Shown here one piece after another: positions 18,621-27,360 of a DNA stretch of 37,273 nt. How positions within the stretch are numbered: position 1 is the stretch's first letter; every line of letters begins with the position of its first letter. The notes beneath the pieces were generated by a model that made no database searches, was not told where the DNA came from, and saw nothing but the letters and a program-made list of their open reading frames with translations. Position numbers and translations under genes: made by a program. The DNA comes from Paraburkholderia sp. NMBU_R16 (GTDB lineage Bacteria; Pseudomonadota; Gammaproteobacteria; Burkholderiales; Burkholderiaceae), in contig NZ_JAAAYE010000054.1 of assembly GCF_013282575.1 (NCBI RefSeq), forward strand, positions 1 through 37,273. Reading direction: 5' to 3'.

Positions 18621-19024
18621 CCCGCAAAAGCTCACCTTACGTCAGGCAGGCAGCGCAGTCGCACATGATCGCGCGCCGCGCCTCTGGCTGATGTCTCCCG
18701 AAAACACTCACCTTGATGGCCGCGGGATAAGGCGTTACGGGCTGCGATCCCGAAAACGCTCACCTTTGGCTTCTTTGGCGCCGCTACTACGAGCCCCCTC
18801 GACGGCCGGTCCCGAAAAAGCTCACCGATGGGACCCAGCGAAGGCGATTCCGTCCTCGCTCCCGAAAAACCTCACCCTCGAGGTGGCTGATATGTTCGTT
18901 CAGCCGTACTTCGTGGTTGGCCTGATCAGCGGCCCGCGTTCTGTAAGCCTCGAACGCCTCGGCATCGCGAGGCGAAACATCGGAGATCAGATAAGCCGTC
19001 ATGAGACTCCCGAAAGTACTCACC
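18621..19024. repeat. Distal iteron cluster B (six copies, one orientation)
   Basis: Six 16-bp iterons, all as CCCG...CTCACC on the plus strand, at 18621-18636, 18697-18712, 18749-18764, 18811-18826, 18861-18876 and 19009-19024. Start spacings are 76, 52, 62, 50 and 148 bp, with no clear helical phasing. Variation is confined to the middle (GCAAAAG, GAAAACA, GAAAACG, GAAAAAG, GAAAAAC, GAAAGTA). They occupy the gap between cobQ and paoC, overlap a decayed gene remnant, and lie about 12.5 kb from the origin array. Orientation is opposite to all origin copies. Confidence 0.88.
18787..19002 (-). pseudogene. Remnant of a DUF1330-like gene amid iterons
   Basis: From an ATG at 19002 the minus strand encodes MTAYLISDVSPRDAEAFEAY and a few more residues that resemble the N-terminus of DUF1330 proteins (small dimeric alpha-beta barrel family, normally about 95 residues). 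After about 28 residues the similarity ends and the frame runs through the iterons, encoding nothing I recognise, to 18787. Only the first strand and helix of the family are present. It is probably a decayed gene whose 3' part was replaced. It could also be chance, since the match is short. Confidence 0.4.
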
Positions 19025-19041
19025 GTCAGGGACGGTCGCGA

Positions 19042-21237
19042 TCACGCGCTCGACGCACCCTCCATCACCAGCTCTGCCGCTGAAATCGGCAACGATCGAA
19101 CACGCTTGCCGGTCGCGGCAAAAACCGCATTCGCGACCGCAGCCGCCACACCCGTCGCGCCGAGCTCACCGATACCTTTTGCGCCGAGCGGACTCGCATA
19201 CGCATCGAACTCGTCGACGAAATGGATTTGGATATCGGACGGAATATCGGCATTGACGGGCACTGCCACGCCAGCCAGGTCTCTGGAAAGCCACCGCCCC
19301 AACGTCGGCTCATGATGCGTGCCTTCCATCGCCGCCATGCCCCAGCCCCAAATGATGCCGCCGATCATCTGGGCGCGCGCCGTGCGCGGATTGACGATAC
19401 GCCCCGCGCTATAACTGCCCACCGCGCGCCGCAGCCGCAGCAAGCCCAGTTCGGGATCGACGGCCACCTCGACGAAGATTGCGCCGAACGTCGAAATGGC
19501 CACGTCGCTGCCCTCGCCGTTCGCATTGAACGGCGCGCCGCCCGGCAAGCTGAACTCGCCGTCGGCTCTGAGCTCCGCTCGTCCGGCCTGACGCATGAGC
19601 TCGAAGATCGATCGCCCGCGCTCGTCGCTGCCGCTACACCGGATCCGGCCGTCCGCCAGCTCGGCTTGCGAATCCGGAATGCCCGCGAGTTCCGCGAGCT
19701 GAGCTCGCACGGCACGCGCCGCGTATAGAACCGAGGCACCGACGCCCATCGTCGACGACGATCCGTAAGTCGGCCCGCCTTTCGGCAATGCCGTATCGCC
19801 CATCGCCAGCGATACCTGATCGAGGGGCAAGCCGAGAACATCCGCTGCGATCTGCGGAAAAATCGTCAATGTGCCGGTGCCGATATCGTGGCAGCCCGTT
19901 TCGATCGTCGCTCGGCCACTAGCGTTGAGCCGCACGCGCGCGACGGACGGAAATCGAAAGCATCCCATCGAGCTTGTCGCCATACCGCAGCCGAGCAGCC
20001 ACGGCCCATCGCGTACCGGCTCCCGGGGACGGTCGTACCAGCCAAAGAGGCGCGCGCCTTCGGTGTAGGCCTCGCGCAGTTTTTTCGACGACCATGGCTT
20101 GCCTGTCGCCGGATCCGTTTCCGCATAGTTGGCGAGACGAAAATCGAGCGGGTCCATGCCCACGAGATGGGCCATTTCATCGATCGCGGAATCCAGCCCC
20201 CACAAACCCGGCCCCTCCCAAGGGGCGCGCATGGCGGTCGGATGATTCACGTTCGCATGCCGCACCTTCTGTTTCGTCTCAATCGCGGGGCTCGCATAGA
20301 CGCCCTGCGACGCGGACGTCGCATGCTCGACGAATTGCTCCGCAATCGACGTCACGTTTTCGACGTCATGGCTCAACGCGCTCAGGCGCCCGTCAGCGTC
20401 GGCGCCAAGCACCATGTGGTGACGCATGTCCGGTTGATAGCCGACCATCGAATACATCTGAGCCCGGCTCAACACGAGCTTGATGGGGCGTTGCAGCACA
20501 CGGGCCGCGGCCGCGGCCAGCAGCTCATGCGGCCAGACGAAACCTTTGCAGCCAAAGCCGCCACCGGTGTGATGGCAAATCACACGCACCTGCTCGGGCC
20601 TGATGCCGAACGCACTCGAGAGCACGGCCTGCACGTTGTAGCCGTGCTGGGTCGTATCGAATATCGTCAGCTCGTCGCCGTCCCAGATCGCCTGGACCGC
20701 TGACGGCTCCATCGGGTTGTGATGCCGCGAAGGTTGCAGGTAATCGGCCTCGTGCCGATGCACGGCGCTCGACAACCCCCGAGCGATGTCGCCTTTCGAA
20801 AACTCGGCGGGTGCGTAAAGATTTTCCGTTGCGATGACAGCCGCGCCTTCACTTTGCGCAACGAAGGGCGAGACTTCGATATCGGCTCGCACGAGTCGAG
20901 CAGCCTGCTCGGCCTGCTCGAGGCGTTGCGCGGCAACCATGGCAATCGCCTGGCCATGATGGCGGATCGTCGTGTCCTGCATCGGCAACAAGGTGATGGC
21001 CGAGGGTGCCGTCACGTTCGCAAAGCGCGGCATGTCGGCAACAGTCAATACGCGAACGACACCCGGCACCGACTCGGCCTCGTGTGTGTCGATCCGCCGA
21101 ATCGTACCTGCGGGCACAGGCGAGCCGACCAGGACCACAAAAAGTGCTCCGTCGAGCCGTTGATCCGCGGTGTACTTCGCCTGGCCGGTCACTTTGATGC
21201 GCCCATCGGGGCGGGGCAGCGCTTCGCCGATGCTCAT
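19042..21237 (-). CDS. paoC: Molybdopterin-binding subunit of an aldehyde oxidoreductase (PaoC-like)
   Basis: A 731-residue xanthine oxidase-family catalytic subunit. It carries the molybdenum cofactor motifs HTGGGFGCKG, MRAPWEGPGLWGLDSAIDEM and a GIGELGATG loop with the catalytic base near Glu691. Residues are closest to PaoC of E. coli, which oxidises aromatic and aliphatic aldehydes to acids. AAGGAGG lies 6 bases before the ATG at 21237. It overlaps paoB by four bases. No chaperone gene like paoD or XdhC follows, so cofactor insertion must depend on a gene elsewhere. The terminus lies just beside iteron cluster B. Confidence 0.9.
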   Translation of the reverse strand: MSIGEALPRPDGRIKVTGQAKYTADQRLDGALFVVLVGSPVPAGTIRRIDTHEAESVPGVVRVLTVADMPRFANVTAPSAITLLPMQDTTIRHHGQAIAMVAAQRLEQAEQAARLVRADIEVSPFVAQSEGAAVIATENLYAPAEFSKGDIARGLSSAVHRHEADYLQPSRHHNPMEPSAVQAIWDGDELTIFDTTQHGYNVQAVLSSAFGIRPEQVRVICHHTGGGFGCKGFVWPHELLAAAAARVLQRPIKLVLSRAQMYSMVGYQPDMRHHMVLGADADGRLSALSHDVENVTSIAEQFVEHATSASQGVYASPAIETKQKVRHANVNHPTAMRAPWEGPGLWGLDSAIDEMAHLVGMDPLDFRLANYAETDPATGKPWSSKKLREAYTEGARLFGWYDRPREPVRDGPWLLGCGMATSSMGCFRFPSVARVRLNASGRATIETGCHDIGTGTLTIFPQIAADVLGLPLDQVSLAMGDTALPKGGPTYGSSSTMGVGASVLYAARAVRAQLAELAGIPDSQAELADGRIRCSGSDERGRSIFELMRQAGRAELRADGEFSLPGGAPFNANGEGSDVAISTFGAIFVEVAVDPELGLLRLRRAVGSYSAGRIVNPRTARAQMIGGIIWGWGMAAMEGTHHEPTLGRWLSRDLAGVAVPVNADIPSDIQIHFVDEFDAYASPLGAKGIGELGATGVAAAVANAVFAATGKRVRSLPISAAELVMEGASSA

Positions 21238-22238
21238 GCGGCACCTCCTTCGGCGCGTTGCGCCGCCCACTGAAGCGCACGCCACGCGGCGTTACGCGCG
21301 ATCACGATCTTGTATGCGTTGTGCGAAAGCGCGCGCGCGGCGGCAAATTCCTGCTCGACCGCTCGACGCGCTTCGGGAGATGCAACGGCCAGCCCCTGCA
21401 GATTGCGTTCGGCCCCGCTCAAGCGCCACGGCCGCATCGCCACGGACCCGAGCGCAATCCGCGCTTTGCGGATCACCCCGCCGTCGAGTTCGAGCCCTAC
21501 CGCCGCCGAGGCAATCGCGAACTCGTAAGATTCTCGTTCGCGGACTTTCAGATAGGCTGAATTCGGCATTGCGCACGGTAACTCGATCGACGTAATCAGT
21601 TCGTCGTCGTCCATGACGTTGTGCTTTCGAATGCCATGGTCGTCGGCTGGCAACGTATGAAAGTCCGCCGCGGAGACCCGACGCGTGCCGCGCGGAGATT
21701 CGATGACGATATCGGCCTCGAGCGCCGACAATGCCACTGCGGGGTCGGACGGTTGAACTGCGACGCAATCGTCGGTCCACCCGAAGATCGCGTGCTTCTC
21801 GTTGATGCCGTGGCGGGCCGCGCACCCCGAACCCGGTGCACGCCGGTTGCAGGGCAGCACTTCGTCCGAGCGAAAGTAAGGGCAGCGCGTCCGTTGCAAC
21901 AGGTTGCCGCCGATCGAAGCAAGGTTGCGCAGTTGAGCCGAGGCGGCTTTGAGGCACGCGTCGGACAGCGCGGGAAAGTCGTTCGCCACACGCGGATGGA
22001 GTGCAACCTCGTTGAGCGTGGCGAGCGCACCGATACGCAGCCCACTCCCGCCGGGGATGCTTTCGATCCCCTTCAGGTCCTGCAGACGCGAAATGTCCAC
22101 TATGTGAGCAGGCTGCTCGATACCGAGGCGCATCCAGTTCAGCAGTTCGGTGCCGCCGGCCAGCAGCGCGGTCCGTTCGCCGAACCGCTTCAGCGCATCC
22201 TGGACATCGGCGGCGCGTGCGTAGGTAAACGGCTCCAT
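21234..22238 (-). CDS. paoB: FAD-binding subunit of the aldehyde oxidoreductase, with extra 4Fe-4S motif (PaoB-like)
   Basis: A 334-residue FAD subunit. The flavin-binding loops LLAGGTELLNWMRLG near 30 and LASIGGNLLQRTRCPYFR near 120 are present. The latter leads into a cysteine cluster (RTRCPYF, LPCNRRAPGSGCAA) which in PaoB binds an additional 4Fe-4S cluster absent from ordinary xanthine dehydrogenases. Electrons would flow from paoC through this subunit. The second of two tandem ATGs (22238) is chosen because GGAGG lies at proper distance; the first, at 22241, is also possible. Both overlap the paoA stop. Confidence 0.9.
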   Translation of the reverse strand: MEPFTYARAADVQDALKRFGERTALLAGGTELLNWMRLGIEQPAHIVDISRLQDLKGIESIPGGSGLRIGALATLNEVALHPRVANDFPALSDACLKAASAQLRNLASIGGNLLQRTRCPYFRSDEVLPCNRRAPGSGCAARHGINEKHAIFGWTDDCVAVQPSDPAVALSALEADIVIESPRGTRRVSAADFHTLPADDHGIRKHNVMDDDELITSIELPCAMPNSAYLKVRERESYEFAIASAAVGLELDGGVIRKARIALGSVAMRPWRLSGAERNLQGLAVASPEARRAVEQEFAAARALSHNAYKIVIARNAAWRALQWAAQRAEGGAA

Positions 22239-22744
22239 CATTGCCCTCCGTTCAGCGCGCTTGCCCCAGCCTTGACGGCTTCGACGATCTGGGGGTACGA
22301 CGAGCATCGACACAAGTTGCCGCTCATCCACTCTCGAATTTCGGCATCGCTTCTCGTATGACCTTCCCGCACGCAACAAACGGCGGACATGATCTGCCCC
22401 GGCGTACAAAAGCCGCATTGAAAAGCGTCGCAGTCGATGAAAGCCTGCTGCATGGGATGCAGCGTTTCGCCTTGCGAAAGCCCCTCGATCGTCGTGATCG
22501 CGCGTCCGTCGGCCTGCGCCGCGAGTACCATGCACGCGTTTACGCGCTGCCCGTCGAGATGCACCGTACACGCCCCGCATTCGCCGAAATTGCAGCCCTT
22601 TTTCGTACCGGTGAGATGGAGATGCTCGCGCAAGGCATCGAGCAATGTGGTGCGTGTATCGAGCACGCAACGATGCGCGGAGCCGTTGACGTTCAACGTC
22701 AGTTCCATCGCGTGCGCAATGTCTGTTGTCGGTGGAATAGCCAC
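22238..22744 (-). CDS. paoA: 2Fe-2S subunit of the aldehyde oxidoreductase (PaoA-like, no Tat signal)
   Basis: A 168-residue ferredoxin-like subunit with two 2Fe-2S sites: the plant-type site CNFGECGACTVHLDG and the second site CGFCTPGQ...NLCRCSSY. Together with the next two genes it forms a paoABC-type enzyme. E. coli PaoA has a twin-arginine signal; here the N-terminus (starting MAIPPTTDIAHAMEL) has none, so the enzyme is probably cytoplasmic. The start is a GTG at 22744 with GGAG 9 bases upstream; an ATG at 22708 would remove the first 12 residues. It is first in the operon. Confidence 0.92.
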   Translation of the reverse strand: MAIPPTTDIAHAMELTLNVNGSAHRCVLDTRTTLLDALREHLHLTGTKKGCNFGECGACTVHLDGQRVNACMVLAAQADGRAITTIEGLSQGETLHPMQQAFIDCDAFQCGFCTPGQIMSAVCCVREGHTRSDAEIREWMSGNLCRCSSYPQIVEAVKAGASALNGGQ

Positions 22745-22932
22745 TTCGATCGTCTCCGTTCGTCGCGTTCTTGTGAACCCGCCTACCGTCGGGCAGCGGG
22801 TTTTAAAGATTAGGCGGTCGTAGTAGGCGATTCAAGCGGCGCACCCGGGGAACCTCGCCTGTCGCGAGCCCTCTTTCTACGAACTTCTGTGCGGTGGGTC
22901 AGTCTGCTCGCGTCGAGCTCGCCCGCACTCTT

Positions 22933-22948
22933 CCCGTAAAAGCTCACC
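22933..22948. repeat. Single distal iteron C
   Basis: CCCGTAAAAGCTCACC, identical to the first copy of cluster A, lies in the 271-bp gap between the methyltransferase gene and paoA, about 8.6 kb from the origin array. Its orientation is opposite to the origin copies. The rest of the gap shows a 7-bp inverted repeat at 22776-22802 but no gene. Confidence 0.85.
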
Positions 22949-23015
22949 GCAGGCCGCCGGGTTGGTAGCCATTGCAGGTGCAGGCCGATAACGCGGGACG
23001 AACGGGAAGAGGCGG

Positions 23016-23594
23016 TTACCGCTGAGTGCTCGACGGCTGCCGACGAAGCGCAGGCCAAACGTACAACGTGGCAGTGCCTGGCAACCCCGATACCTTTCGC
23101 GCCGCGGCCGCTTGCCGGTCCCGAAAGCCGAATGCGAGGGACACCACCGGGGTGCCTTGCTTCAGCATGGTGTCCAGAAAGGCGGCGAGCTTCGGCATCG
23201 GCTTGATCATCAGATAGCAGGCAACGGCATCGGCGTCGCGCAGATCGCATGCGAAGAAGTCGCCTCTTTGCAGGCGGACGTTGGGCATGTTCCGGGTTCG
23301 CAAACGAGCGATCCAGTAGGGGAATGGCGATATTTCGATTCCGTGAATGCGTGCTTCGGGGAAAGCACGAGCCAACGCGCTCACGAGCATGCCCCACCCA
23401 CAGCCAAGCTCGTACAGAACCGCCTGCTCCCGCACGCCGGCCTCTTTCAGCAAGGCAATCACTTCGGCCGCCTCGGCACGGCTCGACGACATCGGAACGA
23501 CGCCCGTCACGAAGTAATAGATCAGCACCGAGAGCGCGACGACGATGCTGGTCGCCAATATGAGCATCGCAAAGATGTCGGACATCGAAGGCAT
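23016..23594 (-). CDS. Membrane-anchored class I SAM-dependent methyltransferase
   Basis: A 192-residue protein with one N-terminal membrane helix (about 8-32), then a Rossmann methyltransferase domain. The SAM-binding motif I, YELGCGWGMLVSALARAFP, is at about 61-79, followed by an acidic motif (IHGIEISPFPYW) and RGDFFACDL. This arrangement occurs in small bacterial membrane methyltransferases of unknown substrate. The C-terminal part is short, so substrate recognition is minimal. It is alone between paoA and an outer-membrane protein gene on the same strand, with 56 bp to the latter. The start could instead be the Met at residue 4. Confidence 0.78.
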   Translation of the reverse strand: MPSMSDIFAMLILATSIVVALSVLIYYFVTGVVPMSSSRAEAAEVIALLKEAGVREQAVLYELGCGWGMLVSALARAFPEARIHGIEISPFPYWIARLRTRNMPNVRLQRGDFFACDLRDADAVACYLMIKPMPKLAAFLDTMLKQGTPVVSLAFGFRDRQAAAARKVSGLPGTATLYVWPALRRQPSSTQR

Positions 23595-23650
23595 GGAGGA
23601 TCGCCTGAAATCGCTATGTCGGTCTATATCCGTTGGGGCCGCGCAATCGC

Positions 23651-24190
23651 CTAAAACCCCATCTTCAATTGGAACCCGATCGTGAAAGGCAGATTGTCGG
23701 AAGGAATCGGCGGCACGAGAATGAAATTCATGCCAACGCGCTTATACGTCACCATGACGATCGGTGCGGCCACCGGCCCGATCGAATGATCGTGACCGAT
23801 GCCCCATCTGCCATAGTTGTATCCCGAAATGATGCCGCCCATGACGGCGAGCCGAACGAATCCCCAGTGAACGAATTCGGGCGCCCACACGCCCCCGCCG
23901 TACCACGACGGACGAGCAAGCGAATTTCGGAACCCGCCTGCGGTCAACGCCCATTGACCGTTGAGCCAGCACTCCACGCCGAGCCCTGGATTCACGTCTT
24001 CGAAAGACTGCTCGGGATGAATGTGATGTGACGCAATCATCGCATCGATCCAGAGTCCGCTGCCGCACCAGTTGGCCGCATGCGCCGGCACCGATGACGA
24101 CAGGACGCCCGCGGCAATAGTCGCCGTCGACAAGGCCACGCGTGCGATCGATTTCCGCGCGTAGCGTGCCACCACTTTCCAACGATGCAT
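23651..24190 (-). CDS. Exported outer-membrane beta-barrel-like protein
   Basis: About 179 residues with a clear signal peptide (basic n-region, hydrophobic core, cleavage after PAHA near residue 38). The mature part has alternating Gly and aromatic residues (GLWIDAMIASHHI, NPGLGVECWLNGQW, GGGVWAPEFVHWGF) and ends with F (IGFQLKMGF), the usual signal for BamA-dependent barrel insertion. A small eight-stranded barrel in the PagP or OmpW size range is likely, but I cannot assign either family. GGAG is 5 bases before the ATG at 24190. It precedes the methyltransferase gene and may share its transcript. Confidence 0.65.
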   Translation of the reverse strand: MHRWKVVARYARKSIARVALSTATIAAGVLSSSVPAHAANWCGSGLWIDAMIASHHIHPEQSFEDVNPGLGVECWLNGQWALTAGGFRNSLARPSWYGGGVWAPEFVHWGFVRLAVMGGIISGYNYGRWGIGHDHSIGPVAAPIVMVTYKRVGMNFILVPPIPSDNLPFTIGFQLKMGF

Positions 24191-24364
24191 GTCCGCTCCG
24201 TTCGCCGGTCTGGCGCCGGCCATGAGTTCTCGTTCGTACGGCTCGAGGCCGCTAGCCGCGCACTGTACCGCAATACGCTGGCAAACCGCGCACGAGGAAC
24301 CGAGGACACGCTCGGTTGAAACAGATCGAACCCGCGACCTTTACGCGTGAACGGACAACCGACC

Positions 24365-24853
24365 TCAAAGCCCGAGATCGGACAACCCCGGATGATCGTC
24401 CGGCCGGCGCCCCAGCGGCCAGCGGTAGAGCCGATCGCTTTCGCGTATCGGCAGATCGTTGATGCACGCAAACCGGCGCGCCATCAAACCATTTGCATCG
24501 AATTCCCAATTCTCGTTGCCGTAGGAGCGAAACCAATTGCCCGAATCGTCGTGCCACTCGTAAGCGAATCGCACGGCAATCCGGTTGCCGTCGTGCGCCC
24601 AGAGCTCCTTGATGAGGCGGTAATCGAGCTCCTTCGCCCACTTACGGCGCAAGAACGCGACGATCTCGTCTCGCCCATTGACGAATTCGGCGCGGTTGCG
24701 CCAGACGCTTTGCGGCGTGTAAGCGAGCGCGACGCGCTCGGGTTCGCGCGTATTCCATCCATCCTCGGCGGCGCGCACTTTCTGAATGGCGGTTTCGCGA
24801 GTAAACGGCGGAAATGGCGGCCGCGATTCGTTCGAATGATTCGGATCCGACAT
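24365..24853 (-). CDS. DUF1348 / NTF2-like family protein
   Basis: A 162-residue protein of the DUF1348 family, which has the cone-shaped SnoaL/NTF2 fold. Recognisable parts are [20 protein letters not shown], a [11 protein letters not shown] segment, [19 protein letters not shown] and the C-terminal CINDLPI. Function in the family is unknown, though it is often linked to small-molecule stress. AAGGAGGGACC upstream gives a strong ribosome site. It lies 55 bp downstream of a TetR-family regulator on the same strand and is probably co-transcribed with it, so the TetR ligand may be related to its substrate. Confidence 0.85.
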   Translation of the reverse strand: MSDPNHSNESRPPFPPFTRETAIQKVRAAEDGWNTREPERVALAYTPQSVWRNRAEFVNGRDEIVAFLRRKWAKELDYRLIKELWAHDGNRIAVRFAYEWHDDSGNWFRSYGNENWEFDANGLMARRFACINDLPIRESDRLYRWPLGRRPDDHPGLSDLGL

Positions 24854-24908
24854 GGTCCCTCCTTACGTTCAGGCTAGTGAGAAAGTCTTTGTTCGCAAGA
24901 GCGCGCCG

Positions 24909-25541
24909 CTATACCGATGCGCGAGCATCGAGCAACGTCATGGCCGCGGCGCGCGCATCCCGCGCCGCGCCGGCACTGCCGCTCACGAGCGCCACGCCAA
25001 TGGCCCCGTCGATCAGAATCAGCCATTGCCTGGCAAGCGATGCGGCCGCTTTTGTGTCTCGACCTGTGTCCGTGACATAGGCGTCGCACATCACGCGAAT
25101 GAATTGCAGCAACTGCGCCTTGTGCTCGCGTGCGACCACACGAATCGGGTCTTCGGCGCAGCCGATCTCGCCCGACGCATTCAAGAACGCGCACCCATGG
25201 AAGTCCGGCGACACAAACCATTCGCGCAGCACCTCGAACATCCCCAGCAATTGCTCGCGGGCCGTCTTCCCGCTGCGCCGCGTACCCTCGATGAACCAGC
25301 TCATCCAGCGTTCGTGACGCCGCCGCAACGCAGCGGCGACCAGCGCATCTTTCGATTCGAAGTACGTATAAAAGCTTTTGCGCGTGGTCGCGGACTGCCG
25401 GACGATGGCGTCCACGCCGGTCGCATGAATACCCCCCGCATAAACGAGCGCCTCGGCGGCGTCGAGCAGCTTGTCGCGCACACTGCTCCCTGCGGAGCCG
25501 CGTTCGTGCTCGCCGGCGCGATGTCGATCCGTATTTGCCAT
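24909..25541 (-). CDS. TetR-family transcriptional repressor
   Basis: A 210-residue regulator. The N-terminal TetR helix-turn-helix spans about 20-67 (VRDKLLDAAEALVYAGGIHA, then VDAIVRQSATTRKSFYTYFE). The C-terminal ligand domain contains FHGCAFLNASGEI, which is common in the YcdC/NemR-like branch that senses electrophiles, with Cys as a candidate sensor. A perfect palindrome lies 11 bp upstream and is the likely self-operator. It leads the DUF1348 gene and is divergent from a YceI lipoprotein gene whose start is 86 bp away, so it may control both sides. Confidence 0.9.
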   Translation of the reverse strand: MANTDRHRAGEHERGSAGSSVRDKLLDAAEALVYAGGIHATGVDAIVRQSATTRKSFYTYFESKDALVAAALRRRHERWMSWFIEGTRRSGKTAREQLLGMFEVLREWFVSPDFHGCAFLNASGEIGCAEDPIRVVAREHKAQLLQFIRVMCDAYVTDTGRDTKAAASLARQWLILIDGAIGVALVSGSAGAARDARAAAMTLLDARASV

Positions 25542-25552
25542 GGCGCTAAGGT

Positions 25553-25566
25553 AGAACGATCGTTCT
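25553..25566. promoter_or_regulatory. Perfect 14-bp palindrome, probable TetR operator
   Basis: AGAACGATCGTTCT is its own reverse complement. It lies between the TetR gene (start 25541) and the divergent YceI gene (start 25628). The length and A/T flanks fit TetR-family operators, and repression of both genes by the adjacent regulator is plausible. No binding data can be inferred beyond the symmetry. Confidence 0.65.
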
Positions 25567-25627
25567 CCCTTGTCAATCGAGGTTTCGCATATAAGCTATA
25601 AGCCCGATCGAACGCTCAACCACCTCG

Positions 25628-26299
25628 ATGAAAGAACTCAAGACCGCGCGCGTTAAAGCCGCGTACGCCACGCTGTTCGCGCTGATCGCCACGAGCACCG
25701 TCTTGCTGCCCGCATGCACCCCATTGCGGGTGGTGACGCATACCGTCGGCACGGACGAAGCGCGCGTTCCCTCGGGCAGCTATGCGCTCGACGCACATCA
25801 TTGGAGCATCACGTTCGATGTCGACCATTTGAAATATTCGCGCTTTACGATGCGCTTCGACAAAGCGCAGGGGACGCTCGATTGGAAGCCGGGCGGCATG
25901 GAAGCGAGCACCGTGGACGTCTCGATCGACGCATCGAGCGTCGACACCAACGTAGCGCTGCTGGACAAGCTGGTGAAAGGACCGGATATGTTCGACGCAG
26001 CGAACCATCCAACGATTCGCTTCGTCAGCACGCGCGTCATGCGCACGGGCAACGCCGAGGGCAAGCTGGAAGGGAATCTGACGATCCGTGGCGTGACGCG
26101 GCCCGTGGTGTTCGATCTGAAATTCAACGGCTACGGCGTCGATCCGCTGACCAAGGAAAACAAGCTCGGCTTTTCCGCGCAAGGACACTTCAGCCGTTCG
26201 CAATTCGGACTCGGGACGTGGTACCCCGCGGTCGGCGACGATGTGCGCGTCAGAATCGAAGCGGAGTTCGCCCAGCACGCGAACGGCGAGGCGCGATAG
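25628..26299 (+). CDS. YceI-family lipoprotein
   Basis: A 223-residue exported lipoprotein. The signal peptide ends in a lipobox, LLPAC, with Cys30 as the lipidation site. The YceI lipocalin-like domain follows: GSYALDAHHWSITFDVDHL near 50, DVSIDASSVDTNV near 100, FDAANHPTIRF near 124 and the C-terminal FGLGTWYPAVGDDVRV. YceI proteins bind isoprenoid-type lipids in the periplasm and several are induced by high pH or osmotic stress. It is divergent from the TetR gene and convergent with tdh, ending 10 bp from it. Confidence 0.88.
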   Translation: MKELKTARVKAAYATLFALIATSTVLLPACTPLRVVTHTVGTDEARVPSGSYALDAHHWSITFDVDHLKYSRFTMRFDKAQGTLDWKPGGMEASTVDVSIDASSVDTNVALLDKLVKGPDMFDAANHPTIRFVSTRVMRTGNAEGKLEGNLTIRGVTRPVVFDLKFNGYGVDPLTKENKLGFSAQGHFSRSQFGLGTWYPAVGDDVRVRIEAEFAQHANGEAR

Positions 26300-26309
26300 C
26301 GCCCGACGC

Positions 26310-27341
26310 TCAAGCGTCGGTCCAGTCGAGAATCACCTTGCCGCTTTCGCCCGACAACATCGTGGCGAACGCCTCTTCGTAGTCCGCGACCGCAAAGCGG
26401 TGCGTCAGAATCGGCGACAAGTCGAGCCCGCTTTGGAGCATCGCGACCATCTTGTACCAGGTCTCGAACATCTCGCGGCCATAGATGCCTTTGATCTCGA
26501 GGCCCTTGAAGATCACCTGGTTCCAGTCGATCGCCGTTTGCGCGGGAGGAATACCGAGCAACGCGACTTTGCCGCCATGATTCATCGCTTCGAGCAAGCT
26601 CGTGAACGCGCTCGGGACGCCGGACATTTCGAGGCCCACATCGAAGCCCTCCGTCATGTGCAGTTCGGCCATGACATCGCGCAGCGATTCGCGCGCGACA
26701 TTCACGGCACGCGTCGCCCCCATTTTGCGCGCGAGTGCCAGGCGATAGTCGTTGACATCGGTGATGACGACGTTGCGCGCACCGACATGCCGCGCTATCG
26801 CGGCCGCCATGATGCCGATGGGGCCCGCGCCGGTGATTAACACATCCTCGCCGACGAGATTGAACGAGAGCGCCGTATGCGTCGCATTGCCGAACGGGTC
26901 GAAAATAGCCGCGAGATCGTCGGAGATCTCGTCGGGAATCTTGAAGGCGTTGAATGCAGGAATGACGAGAAATTCCGCGAATGCGCCCGCGCGATTGACG
27001 CCGACCCCCACGGTATTGCGGCACAGATGCCGGCGTCCGGCTCGGCAGTTGCGGCAAAAGCCGCAGGTGATGTGACCTTCGCCCGATACGCGATCGCCGA
27101 TGGAAAAACCGCGCACCTCCTGCCCCATCGCCACGATTTCGCCGACGTACTCGTGGCCGACCTGCATCGGCACGGGAATCGTCTTTTGCGCCCAGTCGTC
27201 CCATTTCCATATATGGATGTCGGTTCCACAGATCGCGGTCCGCTTGATGCGGATCATGACATCGTTATGACCGACCTCGGGTTTCGCCACACGCGTCAGC
27301 GTCAAACCAGGCGCCCGCTCCAGTTTCGCCAGTGCTTTCAT
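26310..27341 (-). CDS. tdh: L-threonine 3-dehydrogenase
   Basis: A 343-residue zinc alcohol dehydrogenase-family enzyme that oxidises L-threonine to 2-amino-3-ketobutyrate with NAD. The catalytic zinc ligands Cys38 (AICGTDIH) and His63-Glu64 (VGHEY), the structural zinc cysteines 93, 96, 99 and 107, and the Rossmann motif [10 protein letters not shown] are present. AGGGGC lies 7 bases before the ATG at 27341. It follows kbl after 19 bp, so the two are one operon that turns threonine into glycine and acetyl-CoA. The divergent XRE-cupin gene upstream is the likely regulator. Confidence 0.95.
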   Translation of the reverse strand: MKALAKLERAPGLTLTRVAKPEVGHNDVMIRIKRTAICGTDIHIWKWDDWAQKTIPVPMQVGHEYVGEIVAMGQEVRGFSIGDRVSGEGHITCGFCRNCRAGRRHLCRNTVGVGVNRAGAFAEFLVIPAFNAFKIPDEISDDLAAIFDPFGNATHTALSFNLVGEDVLITGAGPIGIMAAAIARHVGARNVVITDVNDYRLALARKMGATRAVNVARESLRDVMAELHMTEGFDVGLEMSGVPSAFTSLLEAMNHGGKVALLGIPPAQTAIDWNQVIFKGLEIKGIYGREMFETWYKMVAMLQSGLDLSPILTHRFAVADYEEAFATMLSGESGKVILDWTDA

Positions 27342-27360
27342 CGTTTTCGCCCCTTGCCTT

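Noticed and set aside
22776-22802. Inverted repeat AACCCGC / GCGGGTT as a terminator
   Set aside because: The loop is 13 bases, only two to four T follow on the plus strand, and no plus-strand gene ends there.
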